Shown here piece after piece: positions 8,338-16,558 of a stretch of DNA of 64,000 nt. Below the pieces are notes generated by a model that was not told the origin of the DNA, ran no database searches, and saw only the letters and a list, made by a program, of their open reading frames with translations. Origin of the DNA: Numidum massiliense. GTDB lineage: Bacteria; Bacillota; Bacilli; Thermoactinomycetales; Novibacillaceae. A program made the translations under genes and the position numbers. How positions within the stretch are numbered: position 1 is the first letter of the stretch; the number at the start of each line of letters is the position of its first letter. Location: NCBI RefSeq assembly GCF_001375555.1, contig NZ_CTDZ01000009.1, positions 2,349,758 to 2,413,757 of the forward strand, read 5' to 3'.

Positions 8338-9243
8338 CTAGTAAAGCGATTCCTCTTTAGATAGTTTCCGCTGAAGCAATGTCGCGATTAAAATGACGAT
8401 CGCCAGCAGCAGTGCAAGTGCAGCCGCGTACCCCATCGTGCCAAGCGATTTAAACGCATATTGGTAAATTAAAAGGACGACGGTTAACGTGGCGTTGTTC
8501 GGACCCCCCGACCCGCCGGAAAAAATATACGACTGGTCAAACAATTGGAACGTGCCGATCAACCCCATAATGACGACAAACGACGTAATCGGCCGCAAAT
8601 TTGGGACAGTAATGTGCCAAAACTTTTGGATGACATTCGCTCCGTCCAAGTCAGCTGCTTCATAGATCGAATCGGGTATTTCTTGCAACGCCGCTAAATA
8701 AATGACCATAAAGTAAGGGGCGGTCGACCAAATGTTCATGATCATAATCGACGTTAGCGCGACGTTCGGATCGCCAATCCAGTTGTACGTCGGTAAACCG
8801 ACGAGGTCTAGCACGTGGTTGATCAAACCGTTTTTGTTATACATCCACATGAAAATTAACGCTAAAACCGCAGAGGAAGTAAGTGTCGGTAAAAAGTAAA
8901 CGATGCGGAAAAATTTTTGTGCCTTTAAACCGGCATTTAAGATCGCTGCCAACACGAGAGCCAATAACGTCTGTATCGGGACGACGATGACGACGTATTT
9001 GAACGTGTTCCAAAGGGCGATAAGTGCGCGCTGATCGTCGGCAATACGCAAAAAGTTGTCCAACCCGACGAACTTGTAACTCGTCGTCCCTAACAATTGT
9101 ACTTTGTGAAACGATAGAAAGACAGCGTATAGCAACGGGCCGATAATGAACATCGCGAGGACAAAAACCGTCGGACTCATAAAGACGTAGCCTTGTGTCG
9201 CCTCCCGCAACGCCTTCCGCGAATATTTCTTCTTGCGCTTCAT
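8338..9243 (-). CDS. ABC sugar transporter permease (MalF/MsmF type)
   Basis: The second membrane subunit of the sugar importer, about 301 residues with six predicted membrane segments. It begins with a very basic N terminus, followed by YVFMSPTVFVLAMFIIGPLL, a common opening of MalF-like permeases. The EAA loop is IPDSIYEAADLDGANVIQKF. The start is set at ATG 9243 because AGGAG lies nine bases upstream; the upstream in-frame ATG at 9252 directly abuts that site. The gene is separated from the binding-protein gene by about 170 bases holding a stem-loop, and is followed within 11 bases by the second permease. Confidence 0.92.
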   Translation of the reverse strand: MKRKKKYSRKALREATQGYVFMSPTVFVLAMFIIGPLLYAVFLSFHKVQLLGTTSYKFVGLDNFLRIADDQRALIALWNTFKYVVIVVPIQTLLALVLAAILNAGLKAQKFFRIVYFLPTLTSSAVLALIFMWMYNKNGLINHVLDLVGLPTYNWIGDPNVALTSIMIMNIWSTAPYFMVIYLAALQEIPDSIYEAADLDGANVIQKFWHITVPNLRPITSFVVIMGLIGTFQLFDQSYIFSGGSGGPNNATLTVVLLIYQYAFKSLGTMGYAAALALLLAIVILIATLLQRKLSKEESLY

Positions 9244-9324
9244 TACTTTCATCTCCTATGGCAAGAGAAAATCAGAATTCGTGTCAATCAACTAAGGCAG
9301 AAAGTAACAACACAATGAAGGGCG

Positions 9325-9359
9325 GAGGACGAATATAGAAACCCTATTCATTCGTCCTC
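9325..9359 (-). promoter_or_regulatory. Intercistronic stem-loop after the binding-protein gene
   Basis: GAGGACGAAT (9325-9334) pairs perfectly with ATTCGTCCTC (9350-9359), leaving a 15-base loop. No T run follows in the direction of transcription. Stem-loops here in binding-protein/permease operons commonly protect the upstream mRNA and favour the abundant binding protein; that role is inferred. Confidence 0.6.
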
Positions 9360-9415
9360 ACTGCCTCGTGCGAATCGATCGCATTAGTCGGTATGCTGAC
9401 CGGTTGCGTTAGTCG

Positions 9416-10690
9416 TTAATTCGATTCGATTTCACTGTTCGCTTGTTTTTGTGCTTCTTTTAGCGCCTTTTCCAAAGATTGCTTGCCGAGGAAGGCGTTA
9501 ACAAACTGGTTGTTAAAGTTATTCGTGATGGTCGGCAAGTTTGTCCCTTCCGCCCAAACGGTCGCATAGGGCGCGCCAGCAACGAGAGCACCGCGCAATT
9601 CATCTTTGTCGTAGCCGAGCTTTTCTGCTACACTTTTGCGCGTCGGTAAAGCATAACCTTTGCTCGTCCACGTTTCCATGCCTTCTTTACCCGTTAAATA
9701 CTCAATCAGTTTCCAAGACGCTTCTTTTTTCTCCGAAGAGGCGTTCATGACATAAGCGACAGTGTAAGCCATCGTCCCTTTTTTTCCGTCGATCGTCGGC
9801 ACTTCAGCTGTTCCGTAGTCGACATCGGGGAACGTATCTTCCAGAAACGGGATGACCCAGTTCCCTTCGATGACCATTGCCGCCTTTTGTTGTCCGAACA
9901 TCTCGCCGCCCCAATCAGCTCCGACTTCGGAAGGTTGGATCGACGTTTTGTCGATGTTGTGTTGGTCAATGATCGGTTGAAGCGATTCTACGACTTCTTT
10001 TGCAGCAAAGTTTGCCTTGTTGTCTTTGACGACTTTTCCACCTTTCGCTTCAGCGATGTAGTACATGCGCGCCAGTTCCGGAGCGACGCCAAAGCCGTAC
10101 ACATCGTCTTTCGTCAATTTTTTCGACGCTTCGCGTAGCTCGTCCCACGTTTTCGGCACGTCGACACCAGCGTCTTTTAACATGTTCTTGTTATAAAACA
10201 ACGCTAACGTGGAATAGTCTTTCGGGAACCCGTACGTGGTACCATCTACCTGAAAAGCTTCTAAAAGCGGTTTTTCAAAATCGGCGACATCAAATGCGTC
10301 CGTCACATACTCGTCCAGCGGCTCGAGTACGCCTGTTTCGATGAGGGCAGGCGCCTCAAACGCATCGAGATAAAAGACGTCTGGACCTTCTCCTCCGATG
10401 AGCCGCGTTTTAATGACATCCATGTACTGGTCAGCAATCACTTCGTGTTTCACTTTAATGTTCGGGTTTTTCTTTTCAAAGTCGGCGATTGTCTGCTTCA
10501 ACAGCTTCGTCTCACTCGGATTGCCGCCCCACCCCGCTAACTTCACCGTTACTTTCTCCGCCTGCTTTTTCTCTGCTTTATCCTCCGCGGGCGAACCGTT
10601 ATCGTTCCCGCTGCAACCTGTCATTACAACGCCCATTAACAAAGAGAAAATAGTGAGCATGATAAGCCATTTTTTTGCCTTCGTTTTCAT
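9416..10690 (-). CDS. Sugar ABC transporter substrate-binding lipoprotein
   Basis: Extracellular solute-binding protein family 1, about 424 residues, that would capture an oligosaccharide outside the membrane and deliver it to the two permeases. The N terminus has a lipoprotein signal peptide ending in the lipobox VVMTGC (Cys near residue 26 from the ATG), followed by a charged Glu/Lys linker. The mature part shows KVTVKLAGWGGN and DVFYLDAFEAPALIETG, typical of this family. ATG 10690 is preferred over TTG 10699, which lies inside the ribosome-binding region. Upstream (10728-10742) the leader has a small GGGG/CCCC hairpin. Its place between beta-phosphoglucomutase and permeases links it to uptake of the GH65 substrates. 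Confidence 0.92.
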   Translation of the reverse strand: MKTKAKKWLIMLTIFSLLMGVVMTGCSGNDNGSPAEDKAEKKQAEKVTVKLAGWGGNPSETKLLKQTIADFEKKNPNIKVKHEVIADQYMDVIKTRLIGGEGPDVFYLDAFEAPALIETGVLEPLDEYVTDAFDVADFEKPLLEAFQVDGTTYGFPKDYSTLALFYNKNMLKDAGVDVPKTWDELREASKKLTKDDVYGFGVAPELARMYYIAEAKGGKVVKDNKANFAAKEVVESLQPIIDQHNIDKTSIQPSEVGADWGGEMFGQQKAAMVIEGNWVIPFLEDTFPDVDYGTAEVPTIDGKKGTMAYTVAYVMNASSEKKEASWKLIEYLTGKEGMETWTSKGYALPTRKSVAEKLGYDKDELRGALVAGAPYATVWAEGTNLPTITNNFNNQFVNAFLGKQSLEKALKEAQKQANSEIESN

Positions 10691-10811
10691 GGACCTCAAT
10701 CCTTTGTGTTAGTTTGTTTTTATAGTAAGGGGCTAACCCCTATAAAAACCACAGTTATTAAATGCGAAGCGGTTTAACTTGCCGGCTGTTTCTATGCCAG
10801 GCAGCTATTCC

Positions 10812-11498
10812 TTAGCTAGCACCGCTAAGCCACGTGCTTTTTTTATCCACTAAAGCCTTCAGCGTCAGTTCATCCGTGCTTTCGACGACGTAATGGGCGT
10901 GAGCGAGTGTCTCCCGGTCGCCGACGCCGACAGCAAACATACCTGCCGCGCGGATCGCGGTCACCCCGGCTGCCGCGTCTTCAATGCCGATACAGCGGTC
11001 GTAAGGAACGCCTAGTGCATCAGCAGCGGCCACGAATATTTCCGGATCGGGTTTACCTTTAGCAATCGTACGCACATCGACGATGTGATCGAAATGATGG
11101 TCGAGCTCCAGCCTTTCGACAATGGCGCGGGCATTTTTACTGGCAGAGGCCAAGGCGGCTTTAATTTTGTTGTCGGCGAGCTCTTGCAACAACGCACGGA
11201 TGCCAGGCAACACGCCCTGTGGCGTTATTTTTTGAATGAGTTGTGTGTAATGGGCGTTTTTTTGCTCTGCCAGCGCCGTTTTTTCCGCGGCGGTATAGGC
11301 GGACGCCTGCCCGCCGCGTGCCAATATTTTTTCCAGCGAATCCATGCGACTAATCCCTTTTAGCTGTTCGTTAAACGGCCGATCAATCGCAATACCTAAT
11401 TGTTCCGCGAGTGTCCGCCATGCAACGTAGTGGTATTCCGCCGTATCGGTAACGACACCGTCGAGGTCGAAAATAACTGCTGCCAGTCTTTCATTCAT
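10812..11498 (-). CDS. pgmB: Beta-phosphoglucomutase
   Basis: This HAD-superfamily enzyme converts beta-D-glucose 1-phosphate, the product of inverting GH65 phosphorylases, to glucose 6-phosphate for glycolysis. The 228-residue protein has the catalytic aspartates in FDLDGVVTDTAEYHY, the phosphate-binding Ser in ALASASKNA, the Lys in KGKPDPEIFVAAA, and the GIEDAAAG loop with the magnesium-binding acid pair. The start ATG 11498 lies ten bases after AAAGGA; an upstream in-frame TTG is less likely. It sits between the two GH65-linked parts of the operon, so product and enzyme are encoded together. Confidence 0.93.
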   Translation of the reverse strand: MNERLAAVIFDLDGVVTDTAEYHYVAWRTLAEQLGIAIDRPFNEQLKGISRMDSLEKILARGGQASAYTAAEKTALAEQKNAHYTQLIQKITPQGVLPGIRALLQELADNKIKAALASASKNARAIVERLELDHHFDHIVDVRTIAKGKPDPEIFVAAADALGVPYDRCIGIEDAAAGVTAIRAAGMFAVGVGDRETLAHAHYVVESTDELTLKALVDKKSTWLSGAS

Positions 11499-11612
11499 AA
11501 GCAATTAGTCCTTTCGCAATTGATGTTGTCAGGAGCGATTTCGGCGGTATTGGATCGAGCCGCGGTCAGCGTACAGACTGACTCCATATTGAAAACTTGC
11601 TACCTTAATCGG

Positions 11613-13976
11613 TCAATCTCCTTTAAGGTCAATCCTCAACTGACGCTCGAGTTCGTATGTGTTGCCTGCGACCTCGAGCGATATAACTTCTCGACTGCTC
11701 GCCGCTTCACCGTTCGTCACTCTTTCGATCTGCAGTGTCGTTTTATCGATCGCGACGACGAGACGTTCACCTTGCCAATAGAGCGGGAACGTTAAGCGCG
11801 ACCACTGTCGCGGCAGTTTCGGATTGAGCCGCAGTTTTCCGTCGAACAGTCGGACACCGCCGAATCCGTTCACGACGCATTGCCACATGCCGCCGATTGA
11901 CGCGGCGTGGATCCCGTGATCGGAGGAATGCATATTTGGCCCCAAGTCGATCCGCGCCGCTCGCGAGAACAAGCTGTACGCCAATTCCGGGTCGTCCATA
12001 TCGGATGCGAGCACCGAGTGGGTCGATAAGCTGAGTGAGGAATCGTGCAACGTTTTTGGCTCGTAATATTCCCAGTTTGCGCGCTTTACGTCTGGAGAAA
12101 ATTTGTGCTCCAGCAAGTAGAACAAGATCATAATGTCCGCCTGTTTCGACACTTGCATCTCGTTCACTTGTTCGAGATTGTAATCTTTAAACAAGCTCCC
12201 CACTTGCTCCTGGTTTTTGTACTTACTGAGGTCAATCACTTTTTTCGTTAAGTACGTGTCGTCTTGCGGAATGACCAAATCCGCTTCTCGCGGCTGCGGC
12301 AAATAAATGAGTGTGAGCTTCTCGCTCCATTCGCGCTCAGCCTCTGTTAAATCCAGTTTGTCGTTCAGCGATGCCCACAGTTCGGGACGGGCTTCTTTCA
12401 ACTCGCGGCTACAGCGGAGTGCCGTGTCAATATTCCAATGCGCCATGTAGTTCGTAAAGGCATTGTTATTCACGTGTTCTTTGTATTCGTCCGGTCCGAT
12501 GACGTCGTTAATGTGGTACTGCTGCTGCGCCTCGTTCCACTCCAAGCGGCTCGCCCAAAAAGTTGCCGTATCAAACAAAATTTCATACCCATAAGCGTCC
12601 ATGAACGATTGGTCGCCGGTAATGGAGTAGTACTGCCACACGGCGTACGCCACGTCACTCGTTATGTGTTGCTCGATAAAGCCGGACCAAATTTTCGTCG
12701 CTTTGCCGGTCACGATGTCGACCGCCCCCCACACTGGGGTCGTTTCATCCCCAGTAAAGGCCGATTCCCAAGCGTACATCGCCCCGCGATAGCCGTTCCC
12801 CCGCGCTTTGCGCCGTGCGCCGGGCAGCGTGTTGTAGCGGTATTCGAGTAGTTGGCGCGCCACTTCCGGGAACGTGTAAATGAAGAACGGGAGAATGAAA
12901 ATTTCGGTATCCCAAAAGGCATGTCCTTTATACCCTTCGCCGGAAAGACCTTTCGCCCCGATGTTAAAGCGATTGTCGTGGCTAGGGGTCATCGCGAGCA
13001 AGTGGTATTGGGCAAAGCGCAGCGCTAATTGGTCATACGATTGCTCACTGTCGATCGTAATCGCCATCTCGTCCCACTTTGCTTGCCACGCAGCGACACT
13101 CTCGGCAAACAAACGCGCATACCCTTTTGCTGCTTCTTCTTTTAAGTTGGCGAGCGCCGCGTCGCGCAACGTTTGCAAGTTATATTGCTCGTTGTCATAC
13201 GCTTTGTCCCTACTCGTAAACACGTTCGAAATTTTTTCGATGGACAATGTCTGCCCTTTTTCTAGCGTAACGTCGTACGCGACAGATACTTGGCGGCGAC
13301 CGATCGCCATTTCCGGCTGTATGGCGACGGGTGTACCGTCAATCGCTAAGCGATGCGTCGTATTTAAGACAAAATCGATGTTTGACTCAGTCGTCTGTTG
13401 CAGTAATTGGATAAACGTTTTATCAAAAATGCGCTTCTCGCCTTCCCTAAAGTGTTGCGTCCCCGAATTCGTCATTTGGGCGTTAATCCCAGAACTTAAC
13501 TTAAGGTGGACCGTTGAATTTAACGGTTCGATGTCAACTTTCGCAGCGAGTAAGTGCAAATTGTGCATCGACACAAAGCGGCGAAAGACGAAGCGATACT
13601 GCTCGCCAGCCTCGTTTTCCCACTCGACGCGCCGCACGAGTTCCCCCGTACGCACGTTTAAGTCGCGGCGGTAAGCGATAATCTTACCTTTTTCCAATGA
13701 AAAGTAGTCATCGTTCAACAGGATATTCATTTCGATTAAGTCAGCGGCGTTCGGTAGTTCTGTCACTTCGTTGTCGGCAAACTGGTTGAACGTCCCGGCG
13801 ACGAACATGTTTCTCGTCTGCCGGTAGTACGGCTCCTCCATCGTGGCACGGATTCCCATATAACCGTTACCGAGCGACATAATCGCTTCGCATTTCCCTA
13901 ACTGCTGTGGATGAAAGGCCGTTTCCGAGACGAGCCAGTTTTTGTTTTCACCGGTTCCTAAATCGTAGCGCAACAA
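11613..13976 (-). CDS. Glycoside hydrolase family 65 phosphorylase (YcjT-like)
   Basis: A second GH65 phosphorylase, distinct from the one at 5157-7451. About 787 residues from the start chosen. It shows MSLGNGYMGIRATMEEPYY in the N-terminal sandwich, GLSGEGYKGHAFWDTEIF at the barrel entrance, the general-acid Glu in IGPDEY (bases 12486-12488), and the phosphate-site HDSSLSLSTH. An insertion between GDETTPVWGAV and FIEQHITSDVAYAV resembles E. coli YcjT, reported as a kojibiose phosphorylase, but specificity here is open (kojibiose, nigerose and glucosyl-glycerol are alternatives). The TTG at 13976 has AAGGAG eight bases upstream; a longer frame to 14018 would start inside the operator. The first structural gene after lacI. 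Confidence 0.9.
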   Translation of the reverse strand: MLRYDLGTGENKNWLVSETAFHPQQLGKCEAIMSLGNGYMGIRATMEEPYYRQTRNMFVAGTFNQFADNEVTELPNAADLIEMNILLNDDYFSLEKGKIIAYRRDLNVRTGELVRRVEWENEAGEQYRFVFRRFVSMHNLHLLAAKVDIEPLNSTVHLKLSSGINAQMTNSGTQHFREGEKRIFDKTFIQLLQQTTESNIDFVLNTTHRLAIDGTPVAIQPEMAIGRRQVSVAYDVTLEKGQTLSIEKISNVFTSRDKAYDNEQYNLQTLRDAALANLKEEAAKGYARLFAESVAAWQAKWDEMAITIDSEQSYDQLALRFAQYHLLAMTPSHDNRFNIGAKGLSGEGYKGHAFWDTEIFILPFFIYTFPEVARQLLEYRYNTLPGARRKARGNGYRGAMYAWESAFTGDETTPVWGAVDIVTGKATKIWSGFIEQHITSDVAYAVWQYYSITGDQSFMDAYGYEILFDTATFWASRLEWNEAQQQYHINDVIGPDEYKEHVNNNAFTNYMAHWNIDTALRCSRELKEARPELWASLNDKLDLTEAEREWSEKLTLIYLPQPREADLVIPQDDTYLTKKVIDLSKYKNQEQVGSLFKDYNLEQVNEMQVSKQADIMILFYLLEHKFSPDVKRANWEYYEPKTLHDSSLSLSTHSVLASDMDDPELAYSLFSRAARIDLGPNMHSSDHGIHAASIGGMWQCVVNGFGGVRLFDGKLRLNPKLPRQWSRLTFPLYWQGERLVVAIDKTTLQIERVTNGEAASSREVISLEVAGNTYELERQLRIDLKGD

Positions 13977-14012
13977 TGCGATCGCTCCTTGCATCACATG
14001 AATTAAATCATC

Positions 14013-14030
14013 ATCCAAAACGTTTTGGAT
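14013..14030. promoter_or_regulatory. Palindromic LacI-family operator (structural genes)
   Basis: ATCCAAAACGTTTTGGAT is a perfect 18-base palindrome with the central CG typical of LacI-family sites. It lies 36 bases before the inferred start of the GH65 gene and shares its 16-base core with the site before lacI. Confidence 0.85.
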
Positions 14031-14037
14031 AGTGAAG

Positions 14038-14068
14038 AAAAAAATAAGCGGTTTAAACCAGCTTATTT
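14038..14068 (-). terminator. Intrinsic terminator overlapping the lacI stop codon
   Basis: On the minus strand AAATAAGC (14061-14068) pairs with GCTTATTT (14042-14049), with GGTTTAAACC in the loop, followed by more T residues. The lacI stop codon (14063-14065) lies in the stem. It separates lacI from the structural genes, which implies an internal start or regulated read-through at the downstream operator. Confidence 0.75.
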
Positions 14069-15088
14069 TCCTCTTTTTCGCGGTTCACTCGTCGATTCGC
14101 GTACAATCAGTTCTGTGTCGATTGAAATGACGTGGGACTCGTCGGTCCCTTCTAACATGCGGATCAACAAGTTAGCCGCTTGGTAACCCATCTCAACCTT
14201 GTTTTGCGCAATCGTCGTCAGCTTCGGAGTCGCATATGAAGCGAGTAAAATATCGTCATAACCGACGACTGACAAATCATCGGGAATGTGGCGCCCGAGC
14301 TTTTTCGCTGCTGCTATTACCCCTAAGGCCATTAAGTCACTCGCGCAAAAAATCGCAGTAATGTCGGGGGTTGCCGTTAACAGCGCCGTTGCGACCGTTT
14401 CCGCCTGTTTCTCTTCAAACGCACCGTTCACGATCCAGTCCCAGTTGACTGACAGGTTCGCCTCTTTCAGCGCTTCCATGTAGCCTTGCAAGCGCTTCTG
14501 ACTGACGAACGCTAAGTTGTGGCCGTTCATCATAGCGATGTTCGTATGCCCTTGTTCGACTAAGTGCGCCACCGCTTTTTTCGCGCCGAGTACGTTGTCT
14601 GTCGTCACGTAGCCGACAGTCGACGACTCGATGGGAATGTCGATCAGGACGCACGGAATGTCACTTTCGACAACTTCCCTGAGGTACGGATCGTCCGTTT
14701 TGATGCCTTGAAGGATGACCCCGTCTACCTTGCGCTCGCGACACAACTGCGAATACGTCTTCTCGCGCTGCTTTGTCGAATCGGCGTTGAATAAAATGAG
14801 GTCATAGTCCGTTTGCGCGACGTATTTGTTTATACCTGCCAGCACTTCGACCATAAAGTTATCTTTAACCATTCCAGTGCTGAAATCGGATACGAGCAAG
14901 CCGATCGTCTGTGAGCGGTTCATCACTAAACTGCGCGCGAGTGTATTCGGACTGTAATCGAGCTCCGCGGCGATCTTCTCTACCTTTCTTCGCGTCTTTT
15001 CACTAACGTCCGCGTAACCGTTTAATGCTCTGGAAACAGTCGTCACGGAAACACCAGCGACTTTCGCGATGTCTTTAATCGTCGTCAT
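14063..15088 (-). CDS. LacI-family repressor of the alpha-glucobiose operon
   Basis: A 341-residue regulator with an N-terminal LacI helix-turn-helix (TTIKDIAKVAGVSVTTVSRA), the hinge helix SPNTLARSL, and a periplasmic-binding-protein-like sensor domain (about residues 60-335). It should bind the two identical palindromes that flank the gene and release them on binding a sugar or sugar phosphate. ATG 15088 has GGAGGAAG upstream, and that ribosome site directly abuts the operator, so binding could block both transcription and translation. It heads the operon, a common layout for sugar-specific LacI proteins. It is unlikely to be CcpA because of its position and dedicated operator. Confidence 0.92.
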   Translation of the reverse strand: MTTIKDIAKVAGVSVTTVSRALNGYADVSEKTRRKVEKIAAELDYSPNTLARSLVMNRSQTIGLLVSDFSTGMVKDNFMVEVLAGINKYVAQTDYDLILFNADSTKQREKTYSQLCRERKVDGVILQGIKTDDPYLREVVESDIPCVLIDIPIESSTVGYVTTDNVLGAKKAVAHLVEQGHTNIAMMNGHNLAFVSQKRLQGYMEALKEANLSVNWDWIVNGAFEEKQAETVATALLTATPDITAIFCASDLMALGVIAAAKKLGRHIPDDLSVVGYDDILLASYATPKLTTIAQNKVEMGYQAANLLIRMLEGTDESHVISIDTELIVRESTSEPRKRGK

Positions 15089-15096
15089 TTACTTCC

Positions 15097-15112
15097 TCCA
15101 AAACGTTTTGGA
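15097..15112. promoter_or_regulatory. Palindromic LacI-family operator (autoregulation)
   Basis: TCCAAAACGTTTTGGA is identical to the core of the site at 14013-14030. It lies between the lacI promoter and start codon and overlaps the start of its Shine-Dalgarno sequence, as expected for autorepression. Confidence 0.85.
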
Positions 15113-15126
15113 TCGTTTATACTTTT

Positions 15127-15155
15127 ACTGTATCTTTGAACGATACACCTGTCAA
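15127..15155 (-). promoter_or_regulatory. Sigma-A promoter of lacI and the sugar operon
   Basis: On the minus strand a perfect -35 TTGACA (15150-15155) is followed after 17 bases by TACAGT (15127-15132). The operator at 15097-15112 lies about 10-25 bases downstream of the expected transcription start. Confidence 0.8.
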
Positions 15156-15167
15156 GAAGCTACGGAC

Positions 15168-15196
15168 AAAAAAAAGGCGAACTTATGAAAACGCCT
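15168..15196 (-). terminator. Probable terminator of ycgQ
   Basis: A weak five-base-pair stem (AGGCG 15175-15179, CGCCT 15192-15196) is followed on the minus strand by eight T residues. The stem is short but the U tract is strong. It would end the ycgR-ycgQ transcript. Confidence 0.45.
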
Positions 15197-15207
15197 CGTC
15201 CGCCGTC

Positions 15208-16320
15208 TCAAAACGGATATACATAAGGTGTTTCGGGCGCTTCGACCTCCCGCCACTCGGTAACATGTACATATGGAAGTTCCACGTCGTCCACAAACGT
15301 CGTCTCAAGGCTGCCTTCGATCTCGAGCCACGTATCGGCAGCAATCTCTTGGGCTTCAGGAATTTGAGATAAGAAACCGAGGACACTGGAGTCGGCGATA
15401 CAGCACGTAACGGCAAAGCGACCGACGACTAGTTCGTCTGCTGCCATCCCCTCTTCTTTGTAGACGAAGCCAGTCAGTTTGATCTTTTTCCCCACGAATT
15501 CATCCGGGTAGATCGACATTACGCTGTAATGTTGCACGAAATCTTCTTCAGTGAATACGATGACGTCTTGTTTTTTCAATTCGTCTCGCATCTTTCCGTA
15601 ATACTCGTCCGGTCCGTCGTCAACGATGATCTCGTCTCCGGGCGCTTCCTCGTCGTCGTATGCATCGATGGCGTTATTTGTGTACAAATCGTCAGTTGCT
15701 TCCGCTGCGGTTGTCCCACCTGCTTCCTCGCTCGCTGCTCCGCCGCCTTCCTCGGTTGTGCCGTTTTCGCCAGGGCGATCACCTTCCTCTTGTGTACCTA
15801 CTCCATTACCCTGGTCAGCGCTTTGCCCTTGTGCCGCGAATGGCATCATCCCTTTTTTCGTAGCGATTTCCGCGTTAAGCGTTTGGATCGGCAGCAAAAA
15901 ACCAGTCAGTAGCGGAATGGCGATAATCACATACGATAGAAACTGTTTCAGCGACCACTTGCCGCTAAACCCGTGATCAGCGTCGCAACAGGCCTCTTGT
16001 TCCATCGCATTATTTACCGCCTGATGAGGATCACAGCGCACGTGATGGCTGCAGTCTTCGCTACGCACGGCACCGTGATCGGTCACACCGCACGCACCCG
16101 TCGTTTGGCGCTGCCTACCTTCCTCCCGTTGCCCGCTAAAGAGACGTTGCAGTTGAATGACGAACAAAAACACTAACAGAAGTGCTGCGAGTTGACTAAG
16201 CGTCACGAACTGTGAATTAATGTACTTACTAATCTCACCTGTATAAGACAGCTTGAACAAAAACCCGGCAAAAGACAGCAAAATGAGCGCTTTTAACAAC
16301 TGCTGAAAGAAATTTCCCAC
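15208..16320 (-). CDS. ycgQ: YcgQ/TIGR03943 (DUF1980) membrane-anchored protein
   Basis: YcgQ proteins pair with the YcgR permease; their biochemical function is unknown. From the GTG start the protein has about 370 residues. It has two N-terminal membrane segments (about 8-65), a Cys/His-rich loop (CGVTDHG, CSHHVRCDPH, CCDADHG) that looks metal-binding, another membrane segment (SYVIIAIPLLTGFLLP), a Gly/Glu/Ala-rich linker, and a C-terminal beta-rich domain with an OB-like pattern (YPDEFVGKKIKLTGFVY; DTWLEIEGSLET). GTG 16320 is chosen because AGGGGG lies nine bases upstream; the longer frame to 16395 runs into repeat DNA. It is in the same orientation as ycgR, which lies behind a Zur box, so a zinc-linked role is inferred. 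Confidence 0.8.
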   Translation of the reverse strand: MGNFFQQLLKALILLSFAGFLFKLSYTGEISKYINSQFVTLSQLAALLLVFLFVIQLQRLFSGQREEGRQRQTTGACGVTDHGAVRSEDCSHHVRCDPHQAVNNAMEQEACCDADHGFSGKWSLKQFLSYVIIAIPLLTGFLLPIQTLNAEIATKKGMMPFAAQGQSADQGNGVGTQEEGDRPGENGTTEEGGGAASEEAGGTTAAEATDDLYTNNAIDAYDDEEAPGDEIIVDDGPDEYYGKMRDELKKQDVIVFTEEDFVQHYSVMSIYPDEFVGKKIKLTGFVYKEEGMAADELVVGRFAVTCCIADSSVLGFLSQIPEAQEIAADTWLEIEGSLETTFVDDVELPYVHVTEWREVEAPETPYVYPF

Positions 16321-16426
16321 CTTATCTTTCCCCCTAACACTCAATCGACACTCATCGACCTTCATGCCCTCTACATCCCATCCATACAAAAACACTCAAC
16401 CTGGATTTAGCCTCCACACCATCTAT

Positions 16427-16505
16427 ATCCAATCTAGGTTCACCCTTCAACGCCATCCACATCCAATCTAGGTTCACCTTCAATGCTATCCACATCCCAC
16501 CTTGG
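16427..16505. repeat. Short 33-34-base direct repeats between ycgR and ycgQ
   Basis: ATCCAATCTAGG occurs at 16427-16438 and 16461-16472, and a variant ATCCCACCTTGG at 16494-16505. The intervening sequence (GGTTCACC, TTCAA, ATCCAC) is also repeated. Weaker traces extend on both sides. It looks like a small degenerate minisatellite filling the roughly 240 bases between the two genes. Confidence 0.7.
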
Positions 16506-16558
16506 TTCATCATGCCACCTGCACCCCACCTCCATGACTTTTCTCATCCAACTTCCGT

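Noticed and set aside
12880-13674. A 264-codon open frame on the plus strand opposite the GH65 gene
   Set aside because: It is a codon-bias shadow of the well-supported GH65 gene, with low-complexity Ser/Cys-rich sequence and no family motif or ribosome site.
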